Positions 11,573 to 20,897 of a DNA stretch of 64,000 nucleotides are shown here, one piece after another; within the stretch, counting starts at the first letter, position 1, and every line of letters starts with the position of its first letter. The stretch is from CAVURS01 sp963795385 (lineage in GTDB: Bacteria; Actinomycetota; Actinomycetes; Actinomycetales; CAVURS01). Under the pieces are notes generated by a model that was given only the letters and a program-made list of their open reading frames with translations, was not told the DNA's origin and searched no databases. Made by a program: the position numbers and the translations under genes. The stretch is taken from assembly GCA_963795385.1 (NCBI GenBank), contig CAWCHK010000002.1, positions 186,001 through 250,000 of the forward strand, read 5' to 3'.

Positions 11573-14500
11573 GTGACCGAGCTCTCCAGCGCCGACGGGG
11601 CACGCGGCGCCGGAGACCTCGCGGCCGCGGAGGCCTGACCGCCCTCCAACAGGCCGACCTCGACGGCTTCTCCCTGCTGCGCGAGTGGACCCAGACCCTG
11701 CTCGGCGCTGGAGCTGTGCGGCCCGGACGGCGGCGAGTCCGACCTGCTCGGCTTCCACGACCATCCGGCCGCCACGCTCGACCTCACCCACGCCCACCCG
11801 AGCGGCCTGGCCATGCTGCTGGCCGGCCGCCGCAGCCGGCTCTCCGACCTGGTCCGCGAGCCGGGCGCCCTCGGCCGACGCCCGCCGGCGCGCCCGGGCG
11901 ATCCGGGCCACCACCGCGCGACTGCGCCGGCTGCACGGCGTGCCGGCCGGCCAGCTCGCCGTCGGGATGGCCGGCTGGGGCGAGGACACCGACCGCCGTA
12001 CCTTCGCCCCGGTCCTGCTGCGCGCCGCCCGCCTGCGCCCGCGCGGGCACGGCGAGGAGGACTTCGACCTCGACCTCGCACCGGCGACCCGGCTCAACCC
12101 GGTGCTGGTCGAGCACCTGCGGGTCGAGTACGGCGTGCCGCTGGACGCCGGGCTGATCGCCGAGCTGGCCGCCGGGCAGTCGGACGCAGCTTCGACCCGC
12201 TGCCGATGCTCGAGCGGCTGGCCCAGACCTGCGCCGGCATCCCGGGCTTCGAGGTCGAGCCGCGGCTGGTCGTCGGCGTCTTCCCCGAGGTCGTCCCGGC
12301 CCTCGTCGCCGAGCTGGAGGCCCGCGGCCCGGCCCTGCTCCGGCACCCGACGGTCCGGCTGCTGACCGGTCCGCTCGCCGACGCCTCGTCGACCGCGGCC
12401 GGTCTTCGCGGGACAGGCGCCAGTCGTGCTCGACGCCGACAGCGAGCAGCAGGCGGTCGTCGACGCCGTGCTGGGCGGCGCGCGGATCGCGGTCCGGGCG
12501 CCGGCCGGCAGCGGCGCGACCCAGGTCCTGGCCGACGCGGTCGCCGGGCTCGCGGCCGCCGGGCGGCGCAGCCTGCTCGTCGTCGCCGTACGCCGACGAG
12601 CTGGCCGACGTGCGGCGCCGGCTGGCCGGGGTCGGCCTGGCCGACCTGGTGCTCGACCTCGGCGACGACCCGCACGACGGTGCCCGCATCGCGCTGCGGC
12701 TGCTCGGCGCCATCGAGGCGGCCCACCCGACCCGGCCGGTGAGGACCACATCGCCGGCGAGTGGGCGGCCGACGACGATGCCGCCGGGGCTGCGGCCGAG
12801 GCGGCGGCCGAGGCTGCGTCGGCCGAGACCTCGGCGGCCCTGGACGCCGCTGCGGCCGAGGCGGCGGCCCGGGACCGCGCCAACCTGCTGGCCGGTCACG
12901 TCGAGGCCATGCACCGCCGGCACGAGCCCTGGGGGGTCTCGGCGTACGCCGCGCAGGTCGCGCTCGCCGAGCTGACCGCCATGCGGCCGGCGCCGCGCTC
13001 GCGGGTCCGGCTGAGCGCGGAGGTCCTCGACGGCCTGAACCCGCACCGGGTCGCCGAGCTGCGCGGCACCTTGCGGGAGGCGGCGGCGCTCGGCGCGTTC
13101 CGGGCGCCGCCGGACGTCGACCCCTGGTACGCCGCCCGCATCACCTCGCGGCTCGAGGGCGACCTGGCGCTGCAGCACGCCCAGGAGCTCGCCGACGGCG
13201 AGCTCGACCAGGCGCGAGAGCGTGCTCGACGATGCGTTCGAAGAGGTCGGGATCCCTCCTGCCGCAACGTTTTCCGACTACGGCGCCGGGCTGCGGCTGC
13301 TCGACCAGGTGCGCGGGACGCTCGAGATCTTCCGCCCCGAGGCCTGGGACTCCTCCGTCGCGCGAGGCCGTCGCGGCGACCGCCACGCGGGAGTGGCGGG
13401 CGGCCCACGGCGTGAAGCTCGGGTCGATGGCCCGGCGCCGGATCCAGGGCCGCACCCGCAAGCTGCTCCGGCCCGGCGTGCCACCCGCCGACCTGCACGC
13501 GGCCCTGCTCCGGCTGCACCAGCAGCGCCAGGCCTGGGAGAGCTTCATCGGCGGGGGCGCGCGGCCGGCGGTCCCCGCGGCGTACGACGAGGCGGTGGCC
13601 GTCCACGCCAAGGCTGACCGAGCGGCTGGAGTGGCTCTCGCCGCGGCTGGCGACGACGCCCGGCGGCGGCGGACTGATGTCGACGCCGCTGGATGCGTTG
13701 CAGGAGCGGCTGGCCGGGCTGGCCGAGCGCAGCGAGTCGCTGCCATCCGGCCGCAAGGTCGTCGGGCTGATGGACACGTTGCAGGAGGCCGGGCTGGCGC
13801 CGCTGCTGGAGGACCTGGCCACCCGCACGGTCTCCGCGGACCTGGTGGGCACCGAGCTCGACCTGGTCTGGTGGACCTCGGTGCTCGGCCGGATCGCGGC
13901 GTTGGACCCGCGCTACGCCGGCCACGACGGTGACGGCCTGCGGGCTGCCGCGGAGCAGTTCGCGCAGGCCGACAACGCGGTCCGCGAGGGCCAGGCGGCC
14001 CGGCTGCGCGGCGAGCTGACCGAGCGGGTGCGCCAGGCCGCGGTGCTGCACCCGGACCAGGTCGCCGAGCTTCGGGCCTGGGCCGGCGTCAGCCCGGGGG
14101 AGCACGGCGGCGCCCTGCTGGCGCGGCCGCGGGTCGCCCTCCCGATCGCGCGGTTGCTGACCCGGTGCGCCGACCTGGTCACCGCGATCGCGCCGTGCTG
14201 GTCGATGAGCCCGCTGCTGACCACGTCGGTGCTGCCGCCGGACGCGGCCTTCGACGTCGTCCTGGTCGCCCAGGCCCAGAGCCTGGACCTCGCCCGGTCA
14301 GCCTCCGCCATCTCCCGCGGGACCTCGCTGGTCGTGATCGGCGACCCCCGGCGCGGCAGCGAGGGTTCGCTGGCCGACGTGGCCGGTCAGCGGCTGCACC
14401 CCCTGGGTCTGCACGCGTCGTACCGGCCGGCCTCGGCGCAGCTCGCCGCCCTCGCCTCCGCGGTGTCGGCCCACCTGGACGAGTCGAGGCTGGCCGGGTC

Positions 14501-15892
14501 GGTGGACAGCGCAGAGGGCCGGGCGGCCGTGGCCGATCCCGCAACCGTCCGGCTGGACCGGGTCGACGGGGTCGGGGTGCTCGCGCCGGGGGCCACGGCG
14601 ATCGAGAGCACCGAGCAGGAGGTCCAGCACGTCGTCGGGCTCGTGCTGGAGCACGCTCGTGACCGGGCCGACCAGTCGCTGGCCGTGGTCGCGCTGAACC
14701 GGCTGCACGCCGACCGGATCCGCGACGCTGTGCGGCTCGAGCGAGGCGTGCACCCGCGGGTGGCCGAGTTCTTCGACGCCGACGCGGCCGAGCCGTTCCT
14801 CGTGGTCGACGCGGCCGATGCCGGTGCGCTGGTGCGGGACGTGGTGGTCCTGGCTGTCGGGCTACGGCCGGACGCCGCACGGCCGGATGCTGCACCAGTT
14901 CGGCGCGGCCGGTGAGACCGGCGGTGCCGGGCTGCTGCTCGGCGCGGTCACCCGGGCCCGGACGTCGATGGTCGTCGTGTCCTCGTTCGCGGCCGAGGAC
15001 CTCGACCCGTCGCGGCTCAAGACCGCCGGGAGCCGCGCGCTGCGCGACCTGCTCGCGACGGCCGCGGCCGGCGGCGTGCCGCAGCCCGTGACGGCCCCCG
15101 TCGAGGTGGACGTCACCGGAGCGGTGGCGCCGGCCGGCGGCCCGGACCAGCCGCAGATCGCGGGTCCGGGCGAGGTCGGCCCCCCGAGTGGAGCGCCGGC
15201 CGCGCGAGCTGCAGAGCGAGTCGCAGCGCCGGCGGCCAGGGCTGGACGCGCTGCTGGAGGACTTCGCGCTCCGGCTGGAGGCGGACGGCCTGTCGGTCGA
15301 GCGATCGGTGCCCTGGGGAGCCTCGACCGGCGACGACGCCGTCGTACCTCCTATCGACATCGCCGTCCGCGACGATCTCACCGGGCGCCGGCTGGCCGTG
15401 GAGAGTGACGGCACGGCGTACGCCGCCCTGGCGAGCGTGCGCGAGCGGGACCGGATGCGCGCCGAGCGACTGAGCCGGCTGGGCTGGGACCACCTGCGGG
15501 TCTGGTCGACCGACATCTTCCGCGACCCGGCCCGCGAGGTGGCTCGGGTCCGCCGGGCCCTGCAGCCCCCCGGCCAACGAGCCGACGACCTCGACGTGCC
15601 TACGCCCGAACCCGAACCGGAGCCCGAGTCCGCGCCGACGCCGGCGCAGCAGCCGGATGCCTCTGAGCAGCCCGTTGGCTCCGAGCCATCGCCGGCCGGG
15701 GAGCCTGAGCCGGAGGAGGTCTCGGCGGAGCAGGCGGCCCAGACCCGGCGAGCGCTCCGGGATCTGGAGGCCACACCGGAGGAAGCCGAACAGACCAAGG
15801 ACGACACCGACGTCGGCTGGGGCGAGGTCCCGACCGGCGACGACCCCCGGGACGAGTGGCTCCGAGACCAACGCCCCCCGCACTGGGACTGA
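11573..15892 (+). CDS. Giant SF1-helicase-like protein with degenerate ATPase motifs and C-terminal Vsr-type nuclease domain
   Basis: About 1435 residues once some 12 frame changes are corrected (mostly before 13620, then near 14860 and 15183). Order: N-terminal region of unknown fold; RecA-like core at about residue 300, where VLDADSEQQAVVDAVL leads into RAPAGSGATQVL; a long insertion; a Walker B-like position FDVVLVAQAQSL near residue 890; motif VI region GYGRTPHGRMLHQFG and AVTRARTSMVVVSSF near 1090-1140; then an REase of the MTES_1575 kind with VESDG, RERDRMRAERLSRLGW and VWSTDIFRDP; finally an acidic Pro/Glu tail ending RPPHWD. The Walker A Lys is Ala and the Walker B DE is AQ, so ATP hydrolysis is doubtful. 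The start (GTG 11573) is uncertain. Function unknown; DNA binding or cutting is inferred. Confidence 0.75.
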
Positions 15893-15904
15893 GCTCCCGC
15901 GACG

Positions 15905-16008
15905 TGTCAGCCCCTGCGGGTGCTCTGCCTACCGGAGGGGCTGACAACTCCCCGGTGCGCGCGGGGTGTCAGCCCCTGCGGGTGCTCTGCCTACCGGAGG
16001 GGCTGACA
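15905..16008. repeat. Tandemly duplicated hairpin between convergent genes
   Basis: A 42-base element at 15905-15946 recurs unchanged at 15967-16008. Each copy is a dyad with an 11-bp perfect stem (TGTCAGCCCCT / AGGGGCTGACA) and a 20-base loop that holds a further partial pairing. It lies between the ends of the helicase-like gene and mscL, which converge here, so a double bidirectional terminator is the simplest reading. No T-run follows. A REP-like dispersed element is the alternative. Confidence 0.75.
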
Positions 16009-16040
16009 ACTCGCGTAGGGCGCGAGACTGAGGCCGGGGG

Positions 16041-16446
16041 TCAGACGTTGCCGCGGGCGCGGAGCAGGTCGCGGATCTCCTGCAGCAGGAGGATGTCCTC
16101 GGTGGGGGCCTCGGGCTCCGGCTCGACGCCGCGCTTGCGCCGCTCGGCGAGCTTGTTCATCGGCACCACGAAGATCAGGTAGACGACGAGCGCCGTCAGC
16201 ACGAAGACGATGACCGCGTTGATGATGCCCGAGATGTCGACGAACGTCGCGCGTGCTCAGCTTGCCGCCGCGCAGGGAGAAGCCCAGGCCGTTCGACTTG
16301 GCGCCGGGGAGGGCGTTCAGGATCGGGGTGATGATCTTGCCGACGAACGCGGCCACCACCGCCCCGAAGGCACCGCCGATGACGACCGCGACCGCGAGAT
16401 CGACGACATTGCCGCGCAGGATGAATTCCTTGAAGCCCTTGACCAT
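16041..16446 (-). CDS. mscL: Large-conductance mechanosensitive channel, one frameshift
   Basis: MscL forms a pentameric membrane pore that opens on hypo-osmotic stress. The start ATG at 16446 gives MVKGFKEFILRGNVVDLAVAV, the amphipathic first helix and TM1 with the invariant RGNVVDLAV; TM2 reads NAVIVFVLTALVVYLIFVVP, followed by the charged C-terminal bundle helix ending DLLRARGNV. An extra base near 16254 (in ACGCGCGACG) disrupts the frame in the periplasmic loop between the helices. Without it the protein is 134 residues, normal for actinobacterial MscL. The gene converges with the helicase-like gene. Confidence 0.92.
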
Positions 16447-16542
16447 GGTCGTGGTCCCCTTTTGTGAGATCGAAAGCCCCCTGCGGGGGTGAGGCTATCC
16501 GCCCACGGTCCCGGGACCCCGGACCTCGTGCTGCCCGGCAGG

Positions 16543-17307
16543 TCAGGATGCGTGCAGGGCGAGGGACAGGGCGCCGGCGCTCTGGGCCCGCGCCAGCTGC
16601 TCGGCCTCGGCCAGGCGTACGCCGAGGATCACCACCGACCCGCCGTACGAGCTCCCGGCGCCGGACCCGCTGCCGCCCGCGCCGAGGGCCACGCCGCCCG
16701 CATCCTCCCCGGCCGCTGCCGGCGGGTCCGCGAGGACCACCGCCGAGCTGACGACGGTGCTGGCGCTCGCGGCCGCGATCACGTCGACCCGGTCGCCCCG
16801 CCGGGCCAGTCCGGCTCCGGCGGCGTCGGCCAGCCGGACCGGTACGGCGAGCAGGTCCGGTGCCTGGCCGGTCAGCAGCCCGGGCCCGAGCAGCTCCGCC
16901 GGACCGACGACGCCCCCGCGTCGGACCGGCCCGGACAGGGTCCGCCCCACCAGCGCGGCCGGGTCGGCCGTGGCGTCCGAGGGCTCGGTGCCGGGGCGCC
17001 AACCGGTCACTCTGAGGTCGCCGTCCCGCACCTGCCGGCCGGCCGCCAGATCGTGCGCTGCGACCATGACCGGCGTGGTCCGGGCCGGTGGCGGCGCGGC
17101 GGCCTGGAGGGCGACGGCAGCGGCCACCGCGGCCACTCCGGCGGCGAGGAAGCGGCGGACGCCCGGGCGTCGCCGACGCAGCCGGGCCACCCCTGACCCG
17201 GCTCCGACCCCTCGCACGGCTCCGACCGCTCGGCTGGCTCCGACCGCTCGGCTGGCTCCGACCGCTCGGCTGGATCCGACCCCGCCCCCGGCCCGATCGC
17301 GAGTCAC
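16543..17307 (-). CDS. SAF-domain (CpaB/RcpC-like) protein
   Basis: A 254-residue protein with a basic, repetitive N-terminus, one transmembrane segment around residues 52-70 (FLAAGVAAVAAAVALQAAA) and a SAF domain starting TTPVMVAAHDLAAGRQVRDGD, which is the standard opening of CpaB-type proteins that help assemble Flp pili. No other pilus genes are seen, and in actinobacteria such solitary SAF proteins often sit beside mscL and FmdB genes, so a pilus role is doubtful. The N-terminus contains three copies of SRAVGA encoded by an 18-base repeat. The GTG start at 17307 overlaps the stop of the MTA phosphorylase gene by four bases. Confidence 0.75.
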   Translation of the reverse strand: MTRDRAGGGVGSSRAVGASRAVGASRAVGAVRGVGAGSGVARLRRRRPGVRRFLAAGVAAVAAAVALQAAAPPPARTTPVMVAAHDLAAGRQVRDGDLRVTGWRPGTEPSDATADPAALVGRTLSGPVRRGGVVGPAELLGPGLLTGQAPDLLAVPVRLADAAGAGLARRGDRVDVIAAASASTVVSSAVVLADPPAAAGEDAGGVALGAGGSGSGAGSSYGGSVVILGVRLAEAEQLARAQSAGALSLALHAS

Positions 17308-18209
17308 GGCAGGTCGAACGGCAAGGTCTGTCCGTCGAGGGCGTGCCGGCAGGTGCAGTCGTCGTCCGGATCGGGCAGCGCGCCAACAGCGTTACGTACC
17401 AACGACTTCAGCCGCTCGACGTTGTTGGCGAAGACCTCGAGCACCTCGGCGTGCGTCACCGCCTGGCCGCCCTCGATGCCGGCGTCGTGGTCGGTGACCA
17501 GGGCGATCGAGGTGTAGCAGAGGGCCAGCTCGCGGGCGATCGACGCCTCTGGCATGCCCGTCATCCCCACGACCGTCCACCCGGCCGCGGCGTGCCACTG
17601 GGACTCGGCCCGGCTGGAGAACCGCGGCCCGTTGATCACCACCAGGGTGCCCTTCGGCGAGACCGGCCAGCCGCTTGCTGTCGCCTCCGCCGTGACGACG
17701 GCCCGGCCGCGCGGGCAGTAGGGGTCGGCGAACGCGGTGTGCACGACCGGCCCGATCTCGTCGTACATCGTGTGCGCGCGACCCCACGTCCGGTCGACCA
17801 CCTGGTCGGGCACCACGAGCGAGCCGGGCCCGAGCTCGACCCGCAGCGATCCGACCGCGCACGGCCCGAGCACCTGACGTACGCCGCGGGAACGCAAGGC
17901 CCACAGGTTCGCGCGGTAGTTCACCCGGTGTGGCGGGACCCGATGACCGACGCCGTGCCGAGGGACGAACGCCACGGTCCGGCCGGCCACCGAGCCGATC
18001 GTCAGCGGCCCGCTGGGCGGCCCGAACGGCGTGTCGACCTCGATCTCCTCGACACCGCTGCCGCCGCCGCCACCGCCGCCGCCGCCACCGCTGCCGCCGC
18101 CGCCGGGGCCGCTGCCGCCTCCGGGGCCGTCCGGACGGTCGTCGAAGAAGGAGTAGAAGCCGGATCCGCCGATCACGCCGATCTCGGCCGTCGGCCCGCT
18201 GGAGCTCAT
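17304..18209 (-). CDS. mtnP: S-methyl-5'-thioadenosine phosphorylase with poly-Gly insertion
   Basis: This enzyme cleaves methylthioadenosine with phosphate to adenine and methylthioribose-1-phosphate. The phosphate-binding start IGVIGGSGFYSFF, the central FVPRHGVGHRVPPHRVNYRAN with the conserved His residues, and the purine-site NGPRFSSRAESQWH and GMTGMPEASIARELALCYT are all intact. Between the first two segments lies a Gly/Ser run (about residues 28-52) absent from typical members, encoded at 18054-18126. Length is 301 residues, about 30 more than usual. The ATG at 18209 is the only sensible start. Downstream overlap of four bases with the SAF gene suggests one transcript. Role: methionine salvage from polyamine or SAM metabolism. 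Confidence 0.9.
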   Translation of the reverse strand: MSSSGPTAEIGVIGGSGFYSFFDDRPDGPGGGSGPGGGGSGGGGGGGGGGSGVEEIEVDTPFGPPSGPLTIGSVAGRTVAFVPRHGVGHRVPPHRVNYRANLWALRSRGVRQVLGPCAVGSLRVELGPGSLVVPDQVVDRTWGRAHTMYDEIGPVVHTAFADPYCPRGRAVVTAEATASGWPVSPKGTLVVINGPRFSSRAESQWHAAAGWTVVGMTGMPEASIARELALCYTSIALVTDHDAGIEGGQAVTHAEVLEVFANNVERLKSLVRNAVGALPDPDDDCTCRHALDGQTLPFDLP

Positions 18210-18235
18210 GGGGCCGAGGCTATGACGCCGTCCGG

Positions 18236-19153
18236 TCAGGACTCGCTGGCGGCGTACCGGTTGTGGACGGTGGGACCAACCGCGGAGCCTGTGGATATCG
18301 GCTCGGCCGCGACCTCAGCCGCGGGACCGCCGCGCTGCGCGCCGATCCCGGCGATGACCACCAGCACCACGCCGCCCGCCTGCCACCCGCTGGGCAGCTG
18401 GCTGAGCAGGACCAGGCCGATCACGGCGGCGATGCCCGGCTCCAGCGCCATCAGCGTCCCGAACGCCGCGACCCGCATCCGCCGCAGCGCCATCAGCTCG
18501 AGGCTGAAGGGCAGCAGCGGCACCAGGATCGCCAGCCCGACCGCGGCCAGCGCGACCAGCGGCGTCAGCCCCTGGATGGCCGGCCACGCGGCCACCGGGG
18601 CGCCCACGATCGTCGCCGTCGCGAGCGACAGCGCCAGGCCCTGCAGCCCCTCGAGCTCCGCGCCGACGCGCTGGGTGAGCAGGATGTACGCCGCCCAGCC
18701 CAGCGCCGCAGCCACCGCGAAGCCGATGCCGACGAGGTCGAGGTCTCCGCGCCAGGGCTCGGTCAGGCCGATGACGCCGACGAAGGCCAGCGCCGGCCAG
18801 ACCAGCGCGGAGCGTCGGTGGCTGCGCGCCGCGGCGACCCCCAGCGGGCCCAGGAACTCGATCGCGGCCGTCGTCCCCAGCGGGATCCGGGCGACCGCCT
18901 CGATGAAGGCCAGGGTGAGCACGGCCGTCGCCGTACCGAGCAGGAGCGTCGCCCGCAGGGTCGGCCAGCCGATCCCACGCAGCCGGGGGCGGGTCATGGC
19001 CAGCAGGACCACGGCCGCGATCGCGGTGCGGATCCATGCCGACCCGGCCGGGCCCAGCGCGTCGAACAGGTGTGTGCTCAGCGCGGCCCCGAGCTGCACC
19101 GACAGCATCGAGGCCACCGCGAAGAGCGGGGCTGGAGGGGTCGGGACGCGCAT
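18236..19153 (-). CDS. EamA/RhtA-like amino-acid or metabolite exporter
   Basis: A 305-residue drug/metabolite-transporter-superfamily protein with about ten membrane helices in two EamA repeats. The segment VQLGAALSTHLFDALGPAGSAWIRT after the first helix is typical of RhtA, the threonine/homoserine exporter, and LGTTAAIEFLGPLGVA continues that match. I chose the ATG at 19153 because it opens the first membrane helix and leaves a 95-base divergent promoter region towards a LysR-type regulator. That arrangement suggests the regulator controls export of its own co-inducer. Substrate is not determined by the sequence. Confidence 0.85.
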   Translation of the reverse strand: MRVPTPPAPLFAVASMLSVQLGAALSTHLFDALGPAGSAWIRTAIAAVVLLAMTRPRLRGIGWPTLRATLLLGTATAVLTLAFIEAVARIPLGTTAAIEFLGPLGVAAARSHRRSALVWPALAFVGVIGLTEPWRGDLDLVGIGFAVAAALGWAAYILLTQRVGAELEGLQGLALSLATATIVGAPVAAWPAIQGLTPLVALAAVGLAILVPLLPFSLELMALRRMRVAAFGTLMALEPGIAAVIGLVLLSQLPSGWQAGGVVLVVIAGIGAQRGGPAAEVAAEPISTGSAVGPTVHNRYAASES

Positions 19154-19209
19154 GGTCCATTGGACCGTGCGATGACATTTCGCGTCCAGCGCAGGTTTGT
19201 GGCCAGAAC

Positions 19210-19226
19210 ATGCAGCAGATCTGCAT
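19210..19226. promoter_or_regulatory. Candidate LysR-type operator
   Basis: In the divergent gap 19154-19248 there is a dyad ATGCAG-CAGAT-CTGCAT with 6-bp perfect arms. LysR regulators bind dyads with a T-N11-A core next to their own gene, which this satisfies. It lies 23 bases ahead of the LysR start, so autoregulation plus control of the exporter is plausible. Confidence 0.55.
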
Positions 19227-19248
19227 GATCTGAGGACACACTGAGTCC

Positions 19249-20136
19249 ATGGACCTGGACAAGCTCCGCACGCTGGTCGAGCTCTCCCGCCGCGGCACGA
19301 TGTCTGCGGTGGCACAAGCCACGGGCTATGGGACGTCGGCCGTCAGCCAGCAGCTGGCCGCCCTCGAGCGGCAGACCAAGGTGCAGCTGCTCGAGGCCTC
19401 GGGGCGGCGGGTCCGGCTGACCCCCGCGGGCCGGCGGCTGGTCGTTCACGCGGAGCAGATCCTCGCCGCCGTCACGGCCGCCGAGCTCGACCTGTCGGCG
19501 GCGGCGGAGCCGAGCGGGGTCGTCCGGGTCGCGGGCTACACCACGGCTCTGCGCCAGCACGTGCTGCCAGTCGCGGCCGAGCTGGCCCGGACCCACCCGC
19601 GACTGGAGCTGGAGATCCAGGAGCACGAGCCGGACGAGGTCGACCAGCTGCTCGAGGACGACCAGATCGACCTGGGCTTCGCCTACGACTACACGCTGGT
19701 GCCGCGCGGTGGCAGGGGGGTCTGCACGCTCGTGTCGACCTGCGAGATGAAGCTCGCCGTGCATCCGGATCTCCATGTGCCGCAACGGATTCGGCGACCC
19801 GAAGATCTAGAGGGCTTCCGCGGTGCGGACTGGATCGGCAACTCCCGGGACTCCGCCGACGATGAGCTGGCGGCCCGGCTGTGCGCGCTCGCCGGCTGGC
19901 AGCCGCGGGTCCGCCACCGGGCCGACAGCCTGGACCTGGTCGTGGACCTGGTGCTCGCGACGAGGGGCGTCTGCCTGCTGGCCGAGGACGCCCCGGAGTC
20001 GGGTCGTCTGCGCACCGTGTCGGTCGAGTTCACCCGGGCCGAGCGGCGGATGTGGAGCATCGTGCGGGATGGCGTCCAGGACTGGCCGGCGACCAACGCG
20101 GTCATCGACGCCGTGCGCCGGCACGCGAGCGCCTGA
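19249..20136 (+). CDS. LysR-family transcriptional regulator
   Basis: 295 residues. The N-terminal winged helix reads MDLDKLRTLVELSRRGTMSA with the recognition helix in GYGTSAVSQQLAALERQT, followed by the wing RRVRLTPAGRRLVVHAEQIL and a linker helix. The rest is a two-lobed periplasmic-binding-protein-like effector domain starting near residue 88 (GVVRVAGYTTALRQHVLP). It is divergent from the RhtA-like exporter, and the intervening dyad is a likely operator, so it probably activates that exporter in response to its substrate. The ATG at 19249 is well placed. Confidence 0.88.
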   Translation: MDLDKLRTLVELSRRGTMSAVAQATGYGTSAVSQQLAALERQTKVQLLEASGRRVRLTPAGRRLVVHAEQILAAVTAAELDLSAAAEPSGVVRVAGYTTALRQHVLPVAAELARTHPRLELEIQEHEPDEVDQLLEDDQIDLGFAYDYTLVPRGGRGVCTLVSTCEMKLAVHPDLHVPQRIRRPEDLEGFRGADWIGNSRDSADDELAARLCALAGWQPRVRHRADSLDLVVDLVLATRGVCLLAEDAPESGRLRTVSVEFTRAERRMWSIVRDGVQDWPATNAVIDAVRRHASA

Positions 20137-20276
20137 CCGCTGGCGGCTGGCGGGCCGAGGGCGGCCGCGCGGACAGTACCGACCCGGCGAACTGGCACAA
20201 GGCGCCGGATCGACCCGCACGGCGGCTGGAACCTGGGGTTGTGCCAGCCGGCCGCGCCGGGGACATCGGGCCGAGA

Positions 20277-20731
20277 TCAGGCGGCGGAGCCGCTGCCCGA
20301 GCCGCTCTTGGCGCGCGAGCGCGCCGGAGCCGGAGCTGCCGGAGCTGGAGCTGCCGGAGCCGGAGCTGCCCGAGCCGGAGCCGGCGGACGCCGTGTCGCC
20401 GGACTTCGCGCCCGACCCGCTGGAGGACTTGTCGCCGGAGCCCTTGTCGCTTCGACTTCTCGCCGGAGCCCTTGTCGCCGGAGCCCTTGTCGCCCGGCTT
20501 CTCACTCGACTTCTCGCCGGAGCCGGAGCCGGAGCCCGAGCCGGCCTTGCCGTCGGTCCGCGAGTCGTTCCGGTAGAAGCCCGACCCCTTGAAGACGACC
20601 CCCACGTTCGAGAACACCTTGCGCAGCCGCCCCTCGCACTCCGGGCAAACGCTCAGCGAGTCGTCCGTGAACGACTGCACGGCCTCGAAGCGGTGGCCGC
20701 AGTCCGTGCAGGCGTAGGCGTACGTCGGCAC
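20277..20731 (-). CDS. FmdB-family zinc-ribbon protein with Gly-Ser-Lys-Asp tail, frameshifted
   Basis: A small regulatory-type protein: the first 45 residues hold a zinc ribbon with two CxxC pairs (YACTDCGHRF and SVCPECEGRL), then a conserved KVFSNVGVVFKGSGFYRND, as in the FmdB family. The start is a GTG at 20731 (MPTYAYACTDC). The C-terminal half is low-complexity, alternating GSGDK/GSGEK and SGSGSS. Two single-base extras break the frame in this tail (AA for A near 20452, CC for C near 20318); corrected, the protein ends GSGSGSAA at 20277, about 150 residues. Its molecular role is not established. In related actinobacteria it sits beside the SAF and mscL genes, as nearly here. Confidence 0.8.
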
Positions 20732-20846
20732 CGTCTTCCTCCTACGATCAGTGGGGCGGATCTGGCACTCGGCCGACCCGACTGCCAAGTGTACGCACTC
20801 ACAACGCCCGCACCCACGCCGTTCCATCCCCGTGAGCCCCATCAGT

Positions 20847-20887
20847 GCAGACCGAGCAGACCGAGCAGACCGAGCAGACCGAGCAGA
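20847..20887. repeat. 9-base tandem repeat upstream of the EamA gene
   Basis: GCAGACCGA is repeated in tandem four times with a fifth partial copy, ending 11 bases before the EamA start codon. If an earlier in-frame start were used, it would add an ADR-ADR-ADR stretch to the protein. I read it as untranslated leader because a better start follows at 20898. Confidence 0.7.
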
Positions 20888-20897
20888 GCTGGCTGCC

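Noticed and set aside
11573..13620. Helicase N-terminus as a set of several small genes
   Set aside because: The pieces join smoothly into one protein when single bases are removed, none has its own ribosome-binding site, and the downstream part is continuous.
20137..20276. Possible gene in the 140-base gap after the LysR gene
   Set aside because: No start with a ribosome-binding site and no coding pattern on either strand.
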